Source: Zygnema cylindricum (Eukaryota > Streptophyta > Zygnematophyceae > Zygnematales > Zygnemataceae). Taken from it: a stretch of 15,086 nucleotides of DNA. This document shows, in pieces, positions 7,046 through 15,086 of this stretch. The stretch is from NCBI GenBank assembly GCA_037447655.1, contig JBBHKE010002402.1:175635-190720 (forward strand). The letters run 5' to 3'. Under the pieces are notes generated by a model. It saw only the letters and a list, made by a program, of their open reading frames with translations. It ran no database searches and was not told where the DNA came from. Position 1 is the stretch's first letter; the number at the start of each line of letters is the position of its first letter. The translations under genes were made by a program, and so were the position numbers.

Positions 7046-7799
7046 AAAAGCCAAAGAGAAGCTTGCTCACCTGAAAATCGTAGCCGTGACCGGTGAGTGT
7101 GCTCTGACCCGGGTTGGTGGAACCACAATGTGAGTGGAAGGGGATTAGAGGGAAACTAAGTGACCAAATTGCCAGCGGCCACAGGTTAGATGTGGGGCGT
7201 GGTTAGGTCCTCAGAACTAAGGCGGGGTGGGCAGTGTAGCCACCGCTGAACCTCACTCCAATTTCTTGGAGGCTAAACAAACTTGCCTTCTCTTAGCAAT
7301 GATTCATGTGTAGAGGGAGGGCTTTAAACCATAAAGGGTGAGGATGTGAGAATTAGTGAGTAAAAGATCTTGATGTAGTGGGAAGTGGAAAATTTGCTAA
7401 TAGAGGAGAAAGAAAGTGGAGTACTTTACTTCTTCAAGAGCAAAGGAGTCCAGAAATAACTTAAAACTTTTCAAACCCGAAATTGTTACATTTGATTGCT
7501 TTCAATTTTGCTGTTGCAAAATTTATGGTTAAATATTACCTTTGAGATCTTTCAATTTTGCTGCTGCAAAATTTGTGGGGAAATTCTTACCTTCTGTTTC
7601 AATGTTGGGAAATTGAAAATTTGAATTTGTATTAATTTACTGTCAATGTCTTTTTAATTTCTCAGATCTTGATGTTTTCAAAGGATTTGTTAAAGAGAAG
7701 AAGTTTTCGATTGGAGCAATCTGAGGACTTCAAATCTGCATCAAATTTCATTGGGAAATTATACTCTTTCTTTTTTTTGCTTGATTTCATTTTGTGATA
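7046..7799 (+). other. Untranslated leader of the retroelement
   Basis: This 754-base stretch between primer site and gag has no conserved frame. Its left part (to about 7300) is relatively G-rich, and its right part is AT-rich with a 50-bp tandem duplication at 7499-7598. Packaging and dimerisation signals normally lie in such leaders but cannot be identified by eye. Confidence 0.6.
7499..7598 (+). repeat. 50-bp tandem duplication in the leader
   Basis: Two adjacent 50-base copies begin CTTTCAATTTTGCTG: 7499-7548 and 7549-7598. They match well over the first 30 bases and share the TTACCTT word near the end, with about ten differences. The duplication lies just upstream of gag. Confidence 0.75.
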
Positions 7800-9054
7800 A
7801 TGGCAAATTCTGCATGGAAACGTGAAATGGAGAATGCGTTGAATGTGTTTAAGAAGCGGACTGTGAAATTGGTCAAATGATTTAGTAATCATGTTGCCGT
7901 TGTAGATGAAACCATTTCCGAATTGAAAAGTGAATTGAAAGTTGTTAAAGAAAATATAAATGTTTCAAATGAGAAATTAGATGAACTTATTAACTTAACT
8001 TAGACCAAGAATGATATGAATGACCAAAAGGGTGAGAGTCGTAAAAGAAATGTTAATTTTTGGAAGGATGATCATGATAGATCTAAGAAGATAAAAGATC
8101 TGAAATTGTCTATTAGTGAGGCACCATTGTTTGATTGTAAGAGGATCGATGAGTTGGATGCTTGGATTTTTCATATGGAGTATTGTTTAGAGTCTAAAAA
8201 TTGTGATCGTGATGATTCCACTTATTTTCCTATTAGCTGTCTGAAATGCGATGCTCAAATTTGGTATTATACTCAAAGAATGTCTAAATTGATTCTTGAT
8301 AATGTTGATTGAGAAACTTTTAAAACCGTGATCAAATCGCGTTTTTTTTGTCTGTCACTTTTAAATCCAAAATGGAACAAAAGTGGTTGAACTATAAACA
8401 GACTGGATCTGTGAAGGATTATATTGTGGAATTTGACTCATCTAGAATTCATGTAATATGTTTGACTAATAAAATGGATAAATTGCATTCTTGAACTATT
8501 TGAATCCTATACTAAAATCAGAACTAAAACATCAAAAATTCAATTATTTGAATGATTACAAGATAAGTCATTGGAAATTAGAGGATCAGTTGGGGTATAA
8601 TCGGGAAACTCGATCACTCAGGGGTAATTTGAATAAAGTAGCAGAGTGGGATGAAGAGGAATTTGTTGTAGAGGGTTTGAAGGTTGGTCTGGTGAATAGG
8701 CAAAATATCTTCAGGGGAAATAAAAAGGGTGGACATAGTGTTAATGCAGGAAATAAATTAAACAATAGAGGGGGATACATTAAAAGTCCAAAACCAAGAA
8801 TTAGTGCCCAGAAGCCTAACCATACCATCCTCACATGCACTATCTATCAAAAAAAGGGTCATATAGCATTTGAGTGTGCACAAATGAAAAAGATTAACTG
8901 TTATAACTGTGGAGAGGAGAGACATTTTAGTAGAGAGTGCACAAAAACCAAAAAGAAAGTCACTTGTTTCAAATACGGAGGTCCTGATCATTACGCTAAG
9001 GACTGTACAGATAAAGGGTCTCTCAAAACAGTCGATGTAAATGAAAGTCTCTAA
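7800..9054 (+). pseudogene. gag: gag, broken, with three zinc knuckles
   Basis: Gag normally forms the particle and binds the RNA. The likely start is ATG 7800 (MANSAWKREMENAL). The frame has stops at 7878 (TGA) and 8001 (TAG); between them lies a Glu/Leu/Lys-rich coiled-coil-like stretch. It then runs 8004-8312 with a capsid-like region (ELDAWIFHMEYCL). After TGA at 8310 the reading moves to a second frame near the T-run at 8341-8348 (KDYIVEFDSS), and to a third frame from about 8490 to 9054. That last part carries three zinc knuckles at its residues 116-129, 137-150 and 159-172. Only the middle one (CYNCGEERHFSREC) keeps all CCHC ligands; in the first and third the second Cys is Tyr. It was probably once one polypeptide with pol. 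I am confident of the identity; the exact frameshift points are approximate. Confidence 0.88.
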
Positions 9055-9080
9055 GAAGATATTGTATTATACCTAGCTGA

Positions 9081-10130
9081 GTAGGAAGCCCAAGAGGTGG
9101 GAAACGGAAAGGACTAACTGAAAGTCCTCAGTTGAGTCAACCAAATCCAGATGTTAAAGAGTTAACTCTGGAGGGCAAATTAATGAATCGAAAGGTTATG
9201 ATAGCTGAATTTATTATGATCCTCGTTACACTGCATAGTTTGAAGAATCTTTCTGAGGAAATTCTCAACAACAGACCTATGTAAGGACAGTTAAGAAATG
9301 ATGACAACAGACACAGTTTGATTAGATTCGAGTCTTTAGTTGAGGGAAAACCATTAAGAGTAATGGTTGATTCAAGTGCTAAACATAATTTCATTTCACA
9401 TAAGCTTGTAGAGGAAAATAGAATTCCTACTGTCATAAGGGAAAATCCTTTACATATTCAAGTGGCAAATGGTAATAAGTCCACATTAGACTTACAAACT
9501 GACACAATTGAAGTTTATATTCAGAGTCATAAAATGAAAGTTGTTTGTGAAATAATGAATTTGGGAAGGGAGGAGCTAATTCTGGGAAAGCCTCGGTTAA
9601 CACAACATAGTCTTCAAATTAATTGGGAAATTAACACTTTGAAAGTGAAGTCTGAAAGTGGTTGGAAGGTTTTGAAAGCTGCAGCATCTAACAAATTGTA
9701 TAGAAATCATATAAATAACATAAACATATTGGTAGTGGAGGGTTTAATTTCTGCTAAGCAATTTAAAAATCACTTAAAAGACAAAACGAATCATGCTTTC
9801 TTGTTATTAGTAACTGAGGCAGTTACTGATAAAGGGGGGGAAGAAAACAATAACATTGATGTCATCACTAAATCAGACACCACTAAAACTTTCGAAAAAC
9901 TAAAATCTGATTTTGTAACTGACATTAATACATCTGATGTTGCTGTTAAGGATTTGATTTTTGAATTTCAAGATGTTTTCCCAAGTGATTTACCCTCGGG
10001 AAGGCCACCTTCCCGAGATGTAGAACATGTTATTAACCTTGAACCTGGATGTAATCCTCCTGTCACAGAATTTATAAACACAGTTTCTTTGAGCAAGAGG
10101 AGTTATAGAAATAGATCAAGGAACTCCTAG
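9081..10130 (+). pseudogene. pol: pol fragment: linker, aspartic protease, start of RT
   Basis: One frame runs from 9081 (after TGA 9078) through a single TAA at 9282-9284 to TAG at 10128-10130. The first part is the gag-pol linker (KRKGLTESP, NPDVKELTLEGKL). The protease lies around 9330-9640: VMVDSSAKHNFIS is the active-site region, where the family has Asp-Ser/Thr-Gly; here the Gly is Ser. Further on, ELILGKPRLTQHSLQINW matches the family's second conserved block. From about 9970, VFPSDLPSGRPPSRDVEH is the characteristic start of gypsy reverse transcriptases. The frame is lost near 10085. The protease would cut the polyprotein; with the Gly change, the in-frame stop and the frameshift it is inactive. 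The TTG at 9318 is not a real start. Confidence 0.88.
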
Positions 10131-10766
10131 AGAAAAGACATATTCAACCCAGCAAATCACCGTACAGAGCACCATTTCTTTTCGTTAAAAAAAAGGACGG
10201 AACGTTGAGAATGTGTGTCGACTATCGTAGTTTGGACAAGATTACGGTGAAGGTTACCTTTATTTTCTGATTTGATAGATCGTTTAAAAGTTGCTAAAGT
10301 ATTTTCGTTGATTGGCCTTCGTAGTGGCTTTAATCATGTACCAATTTGAATTGAAGATGTTGATAAAACTGCTTTCAGAACTAGGGTGGGTTATTTTGAA
10401 TGGATAGTGATGCCGTTTGGCTTAACGAATGCACCGCCTACTTACCAAAGATTAATGACCCAAACTTTTTCAGATTACATAGAAGTATTTGTTCATGTGT
10501 TTATAGATGACATTCTAATTTACACTGAATCTAAAGAACAATATCTTATTCATTTAAAGAAAGTATTGGAAAGATTAAGAGAAAGAAAATTATATGAAAA
10601 ATTGTCAAAATCTAGCTTTCTTAAAAGTGAACAATTGTTTTTGGGACACATAGTTAGTGGGGACGGTGTTAAAACAAATCCATGCAAAATTATCACAATC
10701 CAAAATTGGAAGCAACCTACTAATGTCACGGAAGTTAGATCATTTTTGGGATTGGCCACTTATTAA
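10085..10766 (+). pseudogene. pol: Reverse transcriptase domain, broken
   Basis: This continues RT in other frames. About 10085-10250 reads, through two TAG stops near 10106, [19 protein letters not shown] and then [19 protein letters not shown], the fingers and first catalytic-Asp neighbourhood. A frameshift follows near 10255. From about 10265 the frame reads DLIDRLKVAKVFSLIGLRSG and meets TGA at 10347-10349, probably a decayed Arg codon. It is then open from 10350 to TAA 10764: GYFEWIVMPFGLTNAP, then the catalytic FIDDILIY (family YxDD, here F at the first position), then KTNPCKIITIQNW and VRSFLGLATY of the thumb/connection. The catalytic Asp pair is present, but the domain is split in at least three pieces, so no active enzyme can result. 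Confidence 0.92.
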
Positions 10767-11340
10767 AGGAAACTTATCAGAAACTTCAGTATGATCGCCG
10801 CACGTTTGACAGATTATTTCGAGAGAAGGAGATGTTTGTGTGGGGAGGTGATCACGAGAGAGCATTTGAAAAACTTAAAGGGAAGTTGACCTCTGCCCCT
10901 ACACTGGTGTACCCTGACCGTGCTGAGGAATTTGAAGTACTGATCACTGTAGATGCATCTGATAAAGGTTTAGGTGCAATCAAAAGTCAAAAAGTTGGCA
11001 AGCACTTTCTTCGCATTGTTTTTTAGTCAAAAAAACTTAATGATGCTGAAAAAACCTATCCAGCACATGAAAAAGAATTAGTTTCAATTGTACATGCATT
11101 GGTGAAATGGCGTTGTTATTTGCATAATAAAGAATTTACAGTTCATTGTGATAATAAGACATTTTCTTATTTACAGCGTTAAGTGATGCACATATTATGA
11201 CTGGCAGACAGGATAGGTGTATGTGGAAATTAACATATTTCAAATTTAATGTCAAACATATTCCTAGGAAGACAAATGTAATCGTGGATCCTTTAAGTAG
11301 ATGTTTTAAAATAAGTGTTACGGTTAGGTTCAATTTTTTT
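10767..11340 (+). pseudogene. pol: RNase H domain, broken
   Basis: After the stop at 10764 the RT connection continues (RKLIRNFSMIAARLTD), then shifts frame near 10817. MFVWGGDHERAFEKLKGKL and FEVLITVDASDKGLGAI follow; the DAS motif holds the first RNase H Asp. TAG at 11024 interrupts. The same frame continues with SKKLNDAEKTYPAHEKELVS, containing the conserved catalytic Glu region, and FTVHCDNKTFSYLQ, containing the second Asp. A frameshift near 11178 leads to TGRQDRCMWKL and HIPRKTNVIVDPLSR, the usual end of gypsy RNase H. The domain would remove RNA from RNA-DNA hybrids during copying; this copy is dead. Confidence 0.88.
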
Positions 11341-12044
11341 TAGATGTTGTTAAAAATGGTTATGATAAAGATCATTATTTTGCTGTGATTTGCAAAAATA
11401 TTCTGGGAGGGAATTTTGACCCATTGAATAAGAGGCATGTTAAAATCTTTAGAATAGAAGATGGTTTACTGTATTTGCGAACATAGGATAGGTTATGCAT
11501 TCCTAAAATAGGAGACTTGCGAAAACAACTTTTACAGGAAGCCCATGTGTATTTAAAACATATAAGTCGAGATAAAACTCTTTGTCAGTTGCAGAGTAGA
11601 TTTTTTTGGCCAGGGATAGCAAAAGAGGTGTCATAACACGTGGAAAGTTGTGTCCCTTACCAACAGAGTAAACCTAGTAACCACAAAACCTATAGGTCTC
11701 TTAAAACCTTTAGATATCCGTGAAAGACCATGGGAATCTCTCAGTATGGATTTTATTCTAAGGTTACCAGCTACATCTAGAAGAAATGACAATATCATGG
11801 TCGTAGTCGATAAGTTCAGTAAAATGGCAATCTTTATCCCATGCAAAACTACTCGTTCAGTTGTAGATATTGCAAAGTTAAATTTTGACAACGTGGTTAG
11901 ACATCATGGAGTTCCCCTGTCTATAATCAGTGATAGGGATTCTAAATTTACGTCTGTATTTTGGAAAGAATTGCAGCAAAATTTAGGCACTGAATGAAAA
12001 ATGAGTACCTCTTATCATCCTCAGACAAATGACAGACAAAAAGG
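11341..12044 (+). pseudogene. pol: Integrase, zinc-binding and catalytic core, broken
   Basis: Frame from 11343 (DVVKNGYDKDHYFAV) with stops at 11484 (TAG) and 11634 (TAA). Between them, LRKQLLQEAHVYLKH and DKTLCQLQSRFFWPGIAKEV form the zinc-binding N-terminus; ESCVPYQQSK should carry the CxxC pair, but the second Cys is Tyr. A frameshift near 11690 leads to the core frame (to TGA 11995): GLLKPLDIRERPWESLSMDF with the first catalytic Asp at 11749-11751, and GVPLSIISDRDSKFTSVFW with the second. In the next stretch STSYHPQTND is conserved, but the region around 12027-12040 that should hold the catalytic Glu has lost bases and no Glu is identifiable. The DDE triad is therefore incomplete, and integrase is non-functional. 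Confidence 0.9.
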
Positions 12045-12801
12045 ATGAACCGTACACTAGAAGAAATACTTAGGACTGTTTGCAATGGAGTTCAGAACAC
12101 ATGGGAATCTAAACTGCCATTAATGGAATTTGCATACACTTCATGTAAACATGTTAGTACAAGATTCTCACTATGTAAAGTTGCATACGGATACCAACCT
12201 AGAGAAGCATTAGACTTTATAACAGGGTCACTCAAGAGAAAAGAGGTTCTGGAACAAAGTTTTGGGAATACGTTCAAACAGTTTTGAAATCTGTCTGGGA
12301 TGCATTAGTAGAGGCACAAAGGAGGCAAAAATTAAATGCTAACCGCAAACGGGGTGATTGGGTGTTACGCATAGCTGACAAGGTTTGGCTTATACAACTC
12401 ATTACAAGTGCAAGATCGAGGGACAATCGGATCCTACGTGGAAATTTGCTCCTAAATACATTGGACCATTTATTCTAATCGGGATGATAACGTTAGTTCT
12501 AGCCAAATTAGACTTTCCGCCTTCAACAAAAATTCATCCAGTGATACACATCTGCCAGTTGAAACCAACGAATCTTCGACTAACTGAAGGAGAATTGGAA
12601 TTAGATCCCTCAATAATTATTGAACTTGAAGTCCACAGATGGGTAATAGATTGGGTTGGTTAACGGTTCAAAGTCGACGATACTATATTGTGGCAAGTGT
12701 ATTATCTAGGAAAGCCAGAGGATGAGTTGACTTTAGAGGATAAAATTTTTGAGTTTTTACAAAGGTATTGGATGACTAATAGTATAGAAGTCCCGTCTTG
12801 A
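12045..12801 (+). pseudogene. pol: Integrase C-terminus with chromodomain-like tail
   Basis: 12045-12287 reads NRTLEEILRTV, then LPLMEFAYTSCKHVSTRFSL and YGYQPREALDF, the end of the integrase core. A shift near 12284 gives AQRRQKLNANRKRGDW and IADKVWL. Another shift, near 12390, gives the frame of KIEGQSDPTWKFAPKYIGPF and STKIHPVIHICQLKPTN, a standard gypsy integrase C-terminal block. After TAA at 12661 the same frame runs on to TGA 12799 with ILWQVYYLGKPEDELTLEDK and FEFLQRYWM. This resembles the hydrophobic and acidic pattern of a chromodomain (family form: W-x-GYP-x-E-x-TWE). Chromodomains guide chromovirus integration to particular chromatin. The typical aromatic residues are partly missing, so that label is tentative. 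Confidence 0.8.
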
Positions 12802-12837
12802 GAATTAAAGGTGTTTTAACTAAGGTCAGTTAAAAAT

Positions 12838-12850
12838 AAAGAGGGGATGA
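12838..12850 (+). other. Polypurine tract
   Basis: AAAGAGGGGATGA directly precedes the 3' LTR. It is purine-only except for one T. Its position is that of the plus-strand primer left by RNase H. Confidence 0.8.
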
Positions 12851-13797
12851 TGTAACAGTGAACTTGTTCATAAAGAGAATTTTAGGTGTTAAGATTATAG
12901 AATACTAAATTTGGTAGACGTTCGCGAAATAATCACGCTATTTGGAGTTATATTTTAAAAGTTATAGCGATGGGTGTATTTAGGTGACAGCGTGGAGTCT
13001 AAATAACAAGTGGGTATCATTGAAACGGGTTAAGGGTCAAATTAGTACCGAAATTTCGCGTGTACATTTCATAAAGCTCTAATGAAACGTTTAGTATGCA
13101 CGGTGGTTTGTTTCGTAAAAATTTTAGTATGAAACGTCACTTTCAGTTAAGGGAATTTCGTTAGAAGTTCCGCGTGCGAAATTTCTAACGCACGATCGTG
13201 CGAAGTCGTGTTTCGTTTGGCGCGCACTTTTGCACTTAAATCTTACGTAGTGAAATGTAACGCTTGATTGGTTAGTAAAGTGATAAGTAGTTTATAAGAG
13301 ATTTCGCACGTTTTTGCATTGGTCAGTCCGAGTCCTTGCTGATCAATGATTGGCCCGGATAAAGGCCTGTTCAACGGAGCGTTGACTCTGGCAAGGCGAT
13401 GATGGATAAATAGTGAAGTGTAAGAGGAGAATAGATATCTTTTCCTTTGGGAAAAGTTTGTCGAAATTCCGGCTGATCTTGGTCTTGAGCGATTAACACC
13501 AAATTCGAGAACAGACATTTTTGCATTGAAATCTCTTACTAACTAAATAGTGTTTTAGTAGTTAAGAGATGCTATTATTAAGAGTGGAGGGTAGTGGAAA
13601 ACACTTTAATAAAAAGGGTTGAGCCACGAGGGCAAGAGACCAAACTAATGTTATGTGGAAAAAAACTTCTTCTAATTTAAAGTTTATCCTTATGTGAGTG
13701 TTGTTCAACGTGGATGTGTTTTTTCCAATGTGTGGGATGAGTGGTTGGAATTGTTTGTAGTAATGGAATTTTCTAAGAGGTAAGAGATCCTATTACA
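12851..13797 (+). repeat. 3' LTR (947 bp)
   Basis: It starts TGTAACAG and ends CCTATTACA and aligns along its whole length with the 5' LTR. By hand I count about 75-80 substitutions plus the two 11-12-base length differences. Many changes are CpG-to-TpG or CpA. It keeps GATAAATA (13405-13412), the 14-bp palindrome (13189-13202) and the right arm of the nested inverted repeat (13528-13545). Confidence 0.95.
13608..13613 (+). terminator. Candidate LTR polyadenylation signal AATAAA
   Basis: AATAAA about 200 bases after the TATA-like box suits the 3' end of the R region. The 5' LTR has AATAAG at the matching place. Confidence 0.35.
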
Positions 13798-13802
13798 CCG
13801 CG
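13798..13802 (+). other. Right target-site duplication (CCGCG)
   Basis: It matches the left copy CCGCC at four of five positions. It marks the 3' border of the insertion. Confidence 0.6.
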
Positions 13803-14587
13803 TGTGTGAATTGTTGTTTTTTTATGACGGTCAACGTTCGCAAGCGCAACAATTTTTTAACTTGTTGTTACAATATTTCGCAAGTCAAAGTTGTTTGACA
13901 GATTGAACTTCAAATCTAAACTCAACGGTACGTAATTTGTACTTATATGTACTGAAAATGTACAGCTTTTGACTAGTTAACGCAACTACCTGCTCGCAGC
14001 AAAAATTGTCACTGCGATTAACAATTCCCTTTTTCCTATACAGATTGAGTTGTCATCAAGACGTTGACCCACGACACGAGTAAAAGCTAAATGGAAAGCT
14101 AACTTGTGTTACACATATTAAATACACAAAGAACGGCGTAATTTGAATAGAATCCCATGTCGTAAAATAGTAACGAATGTTCCCAAATGTTGTTGGAGGA
14201 GGAAAGGACCAAAAGTTTGACGAAATTGAAATTTAAAGTACGTTATTCATACAATTATAATAAAAAAATTATAATATAAAGTATATGCAGTAATTTGTTC
14301 TGATATCACCTTCACCGACGGCGTTTAACTTCATCAAAAGTTGGAGACCAACTTTTTCTAATTGGCCATGCACATAACTTCGATAATAAACTGCAAATAT
14401 CGCGTTATGACGCGTAGAACTACAGATTTTGTCCTCCACTACGCTCCAAAACGGTTGAAATCGCCCGCTCAAACAGCGGCTAACGACCTCTTTGTTTTTA
14501 AAAAATTGACGCATACGAATCATGTAATATCACTAGTGTTGCGTATTGGCAAGGTTTTGCCGCTAATCAATATGCACCTTTTTTTCT
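13803..14587. other. Non-coding right flank
   Basis: I see no convincing gene. AATTGTTG near 13816 and CAACAATT near 13848 form an 8-bp inverted repeat around a CG-containing loop. Two overlapping frames (plus strand 14362-14679, minus strand 14269-14523) cover the right part. Neither has a motif I recognise, and the plus-strand one runs into the CGATA-rich repeat. Both are best left unassigned. Confidence 0.3.
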
Positions 14588-14870
14588 TGGCGATAACCGA
14601 TATATATGCAACAATATATCGAAATAAGATATCAGTCGATAAAACCGATATTATGGCATCCGATAACTATTGGCGATAATTGTATGGTTCTTACTGTACA
14701 AATGTATGGTTTATTCCGTCGTACTGAACTGACGTTATTGCGTTACACATAGTACTGAACAGGTAGCTGCACGTGACATGCCATACTATATATAGTAAAT
14801 AATGTAACCGATAACCGATCACTATCGGTATCGGTGTTATCGCGATAAATTTCTTGCCGATACACAACAC
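14588..14870. repeat. CGATA/TATCG motif cluster with hairpin
   Basis: About a dozen copies of CGATA or its complement TATCG fall in under 300 bases, for example GGCGATAACCGATATAT near 14588 and GGCGATAATTG near 14673. ACCGATAACCGAT (14807-14819) pairs with ATCGGTATCGGT (14824-14835) with one bulge and a 4-base loop. A 12-bp palindrome ACTATATATAGT lies at 14785-14796. This may be the end of a decayed transposon; no transposase is visible. Confidence 0.6.
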
Positions 14871-15086
14871 CAAATATTATATGTTTTTTATCCTAGAATT
14901 TTAGGGCTAAGAATGTTTTGGCTTTGGTGTCGCTTCGCTATCTCTGTGCATAGTCTTTATTCACGCATGAGGAGCGCTCGCACGCGCTGAATGTCAATGC
15001 TATCGATACATGTGCCATTGTACTTCCCTCTAGAACGGGAAATGTTCTATAGGTAGTTACATACCGACAACGAGAATTGTCAGGCA
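14871..15086. other. Non-coding window end
   Basis: I see no gene or clear repeat. A CG-rich word, GGAGCGCTCGCACGCGCTG, lies near 14970. The right border of the window may cut a larger feature. Confidence 0.25.

Larger units (their letters stand above)
6056..13797 (+). mobile_element. Decayed Ty3/gypsy LTR retrotransposon, chromovirus-like
   Basis: A 7.7 kb element with both LTRs, primer-binding site, polypurine tract and target-site duplication. The domain order is gag zinc knuckles, protease, reverse transcriptase, RNase H, integrase. Integrase after RNase H is the Ty3/gypsy order, and a chromodomain-like tail suggests a chromovirus. In the intact ancestor gag-pol would have been copied by reverse transcription in cytoplasmic particles and inserted by integrase. 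This copy cannot do so: gag uses three frames and has several stops, and every pol domain is interrupted. The LTRs differ by about 8% (hand count, about 75-80 substitutions plus two indels of 11-12 bases), so it inserted long ago. The plant-type initiator-tRNA primer site points to a green-plant host. Confidence 0.96.

Noticed and set aside
9318-9320. TTG at 9318 as the start of the protease frame
   Set aside because: The same frame extends upstream to 9081 through one stop and carries the expected gag-pol linker, so the true polypeptide did not begin here.
14269-14679. Overlapping frames on both strands as a gene
   Set aside because: Neither strand shows a known motif or start context, and the plus-strand frame ends inside the CGATA-rich repeat.
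1-15086. tRNA, rRNA or CRISPR features
   Set aside because: No tRNA B-box with matching cloverleaf arms, no rRNA-like conserved blocks and no regular repeat-spacer pattern was seen; the tandem arrays have no unique spacers.

Overview
The window looks like eukaryotic nuclear DNA: AT-rich, mostly non-coding, dominated by repeats and by one decayed Ty3/gypsy-type LTR retrotransposon. The best clue to the host is the element's primer-binding site (7028-7045). It matches the 3' end of the plant-type initiator methionine tRNA far better than the animal or yeast type, so a green-plant (streptophyte) genome is the most likely source. A CT-rich tract downstream of a TATA box near 850-970 also fits a plant promoter. 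Neither clue identifies the species.

Layout. 1-845: non-coding sequence, first a GGTAC/ACGGTA-rich repetitive patch, then a CpG-rich stretch. 846-3931: a hypothetical small split gene inferred only from signals: TATA box 846-852, pyrimidine-rich leader 900-970, ATG at 1028, intron 1112-1400, second exon from 1401, possible third exon 3636-3751, AATAAA at 3926. Its second intron would hold a roughly 2.1 kb minisatellite with a 21-bp unit (about 1510-3635). 3840-4430: AT-rich simple sequence and a second minisatellite with a 30-bp unit. 4431-6050: mostly unassigned, with one protein-like 111-codon reading frame with a probable membrane segment at 5323-5658.

6051-13802: a complete but dead retrotransposon in the + orientation. 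In order it has a target-site duplication, 5' LTR (970 bp), primer-binding site, leader, gag with three zinc knuckles, protease, reverse transcriptase, RNase H, integrase, a chromodomain-like tail, polypurine tract, 3' LTR (947 bp) and target-site duplication. Every coding domain is broken by stops and frameshifts. The two LTRs differ at about 75-80 positions by hand count (about 8%), so the insertion is old. Many changes look like cytosine deamination, including three separate Cys-to-Tyr losses in zinc-binding motifs.

13803-15086: non-coding flank, with a cluster of CGATA/TATCG motifs and a hairpin near 14588-14870 that may be a transposon remnant.

No rRNA, tRNA, CRISPR array or bacterial-style operon was seen. 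The points most worth a second look are the split-gene model with a minisatellite-filled intron, the inverted repeat nested inside the LTRs, the 111-codon frame at 5323, and the deamination pattern in both the array and the retroelement.
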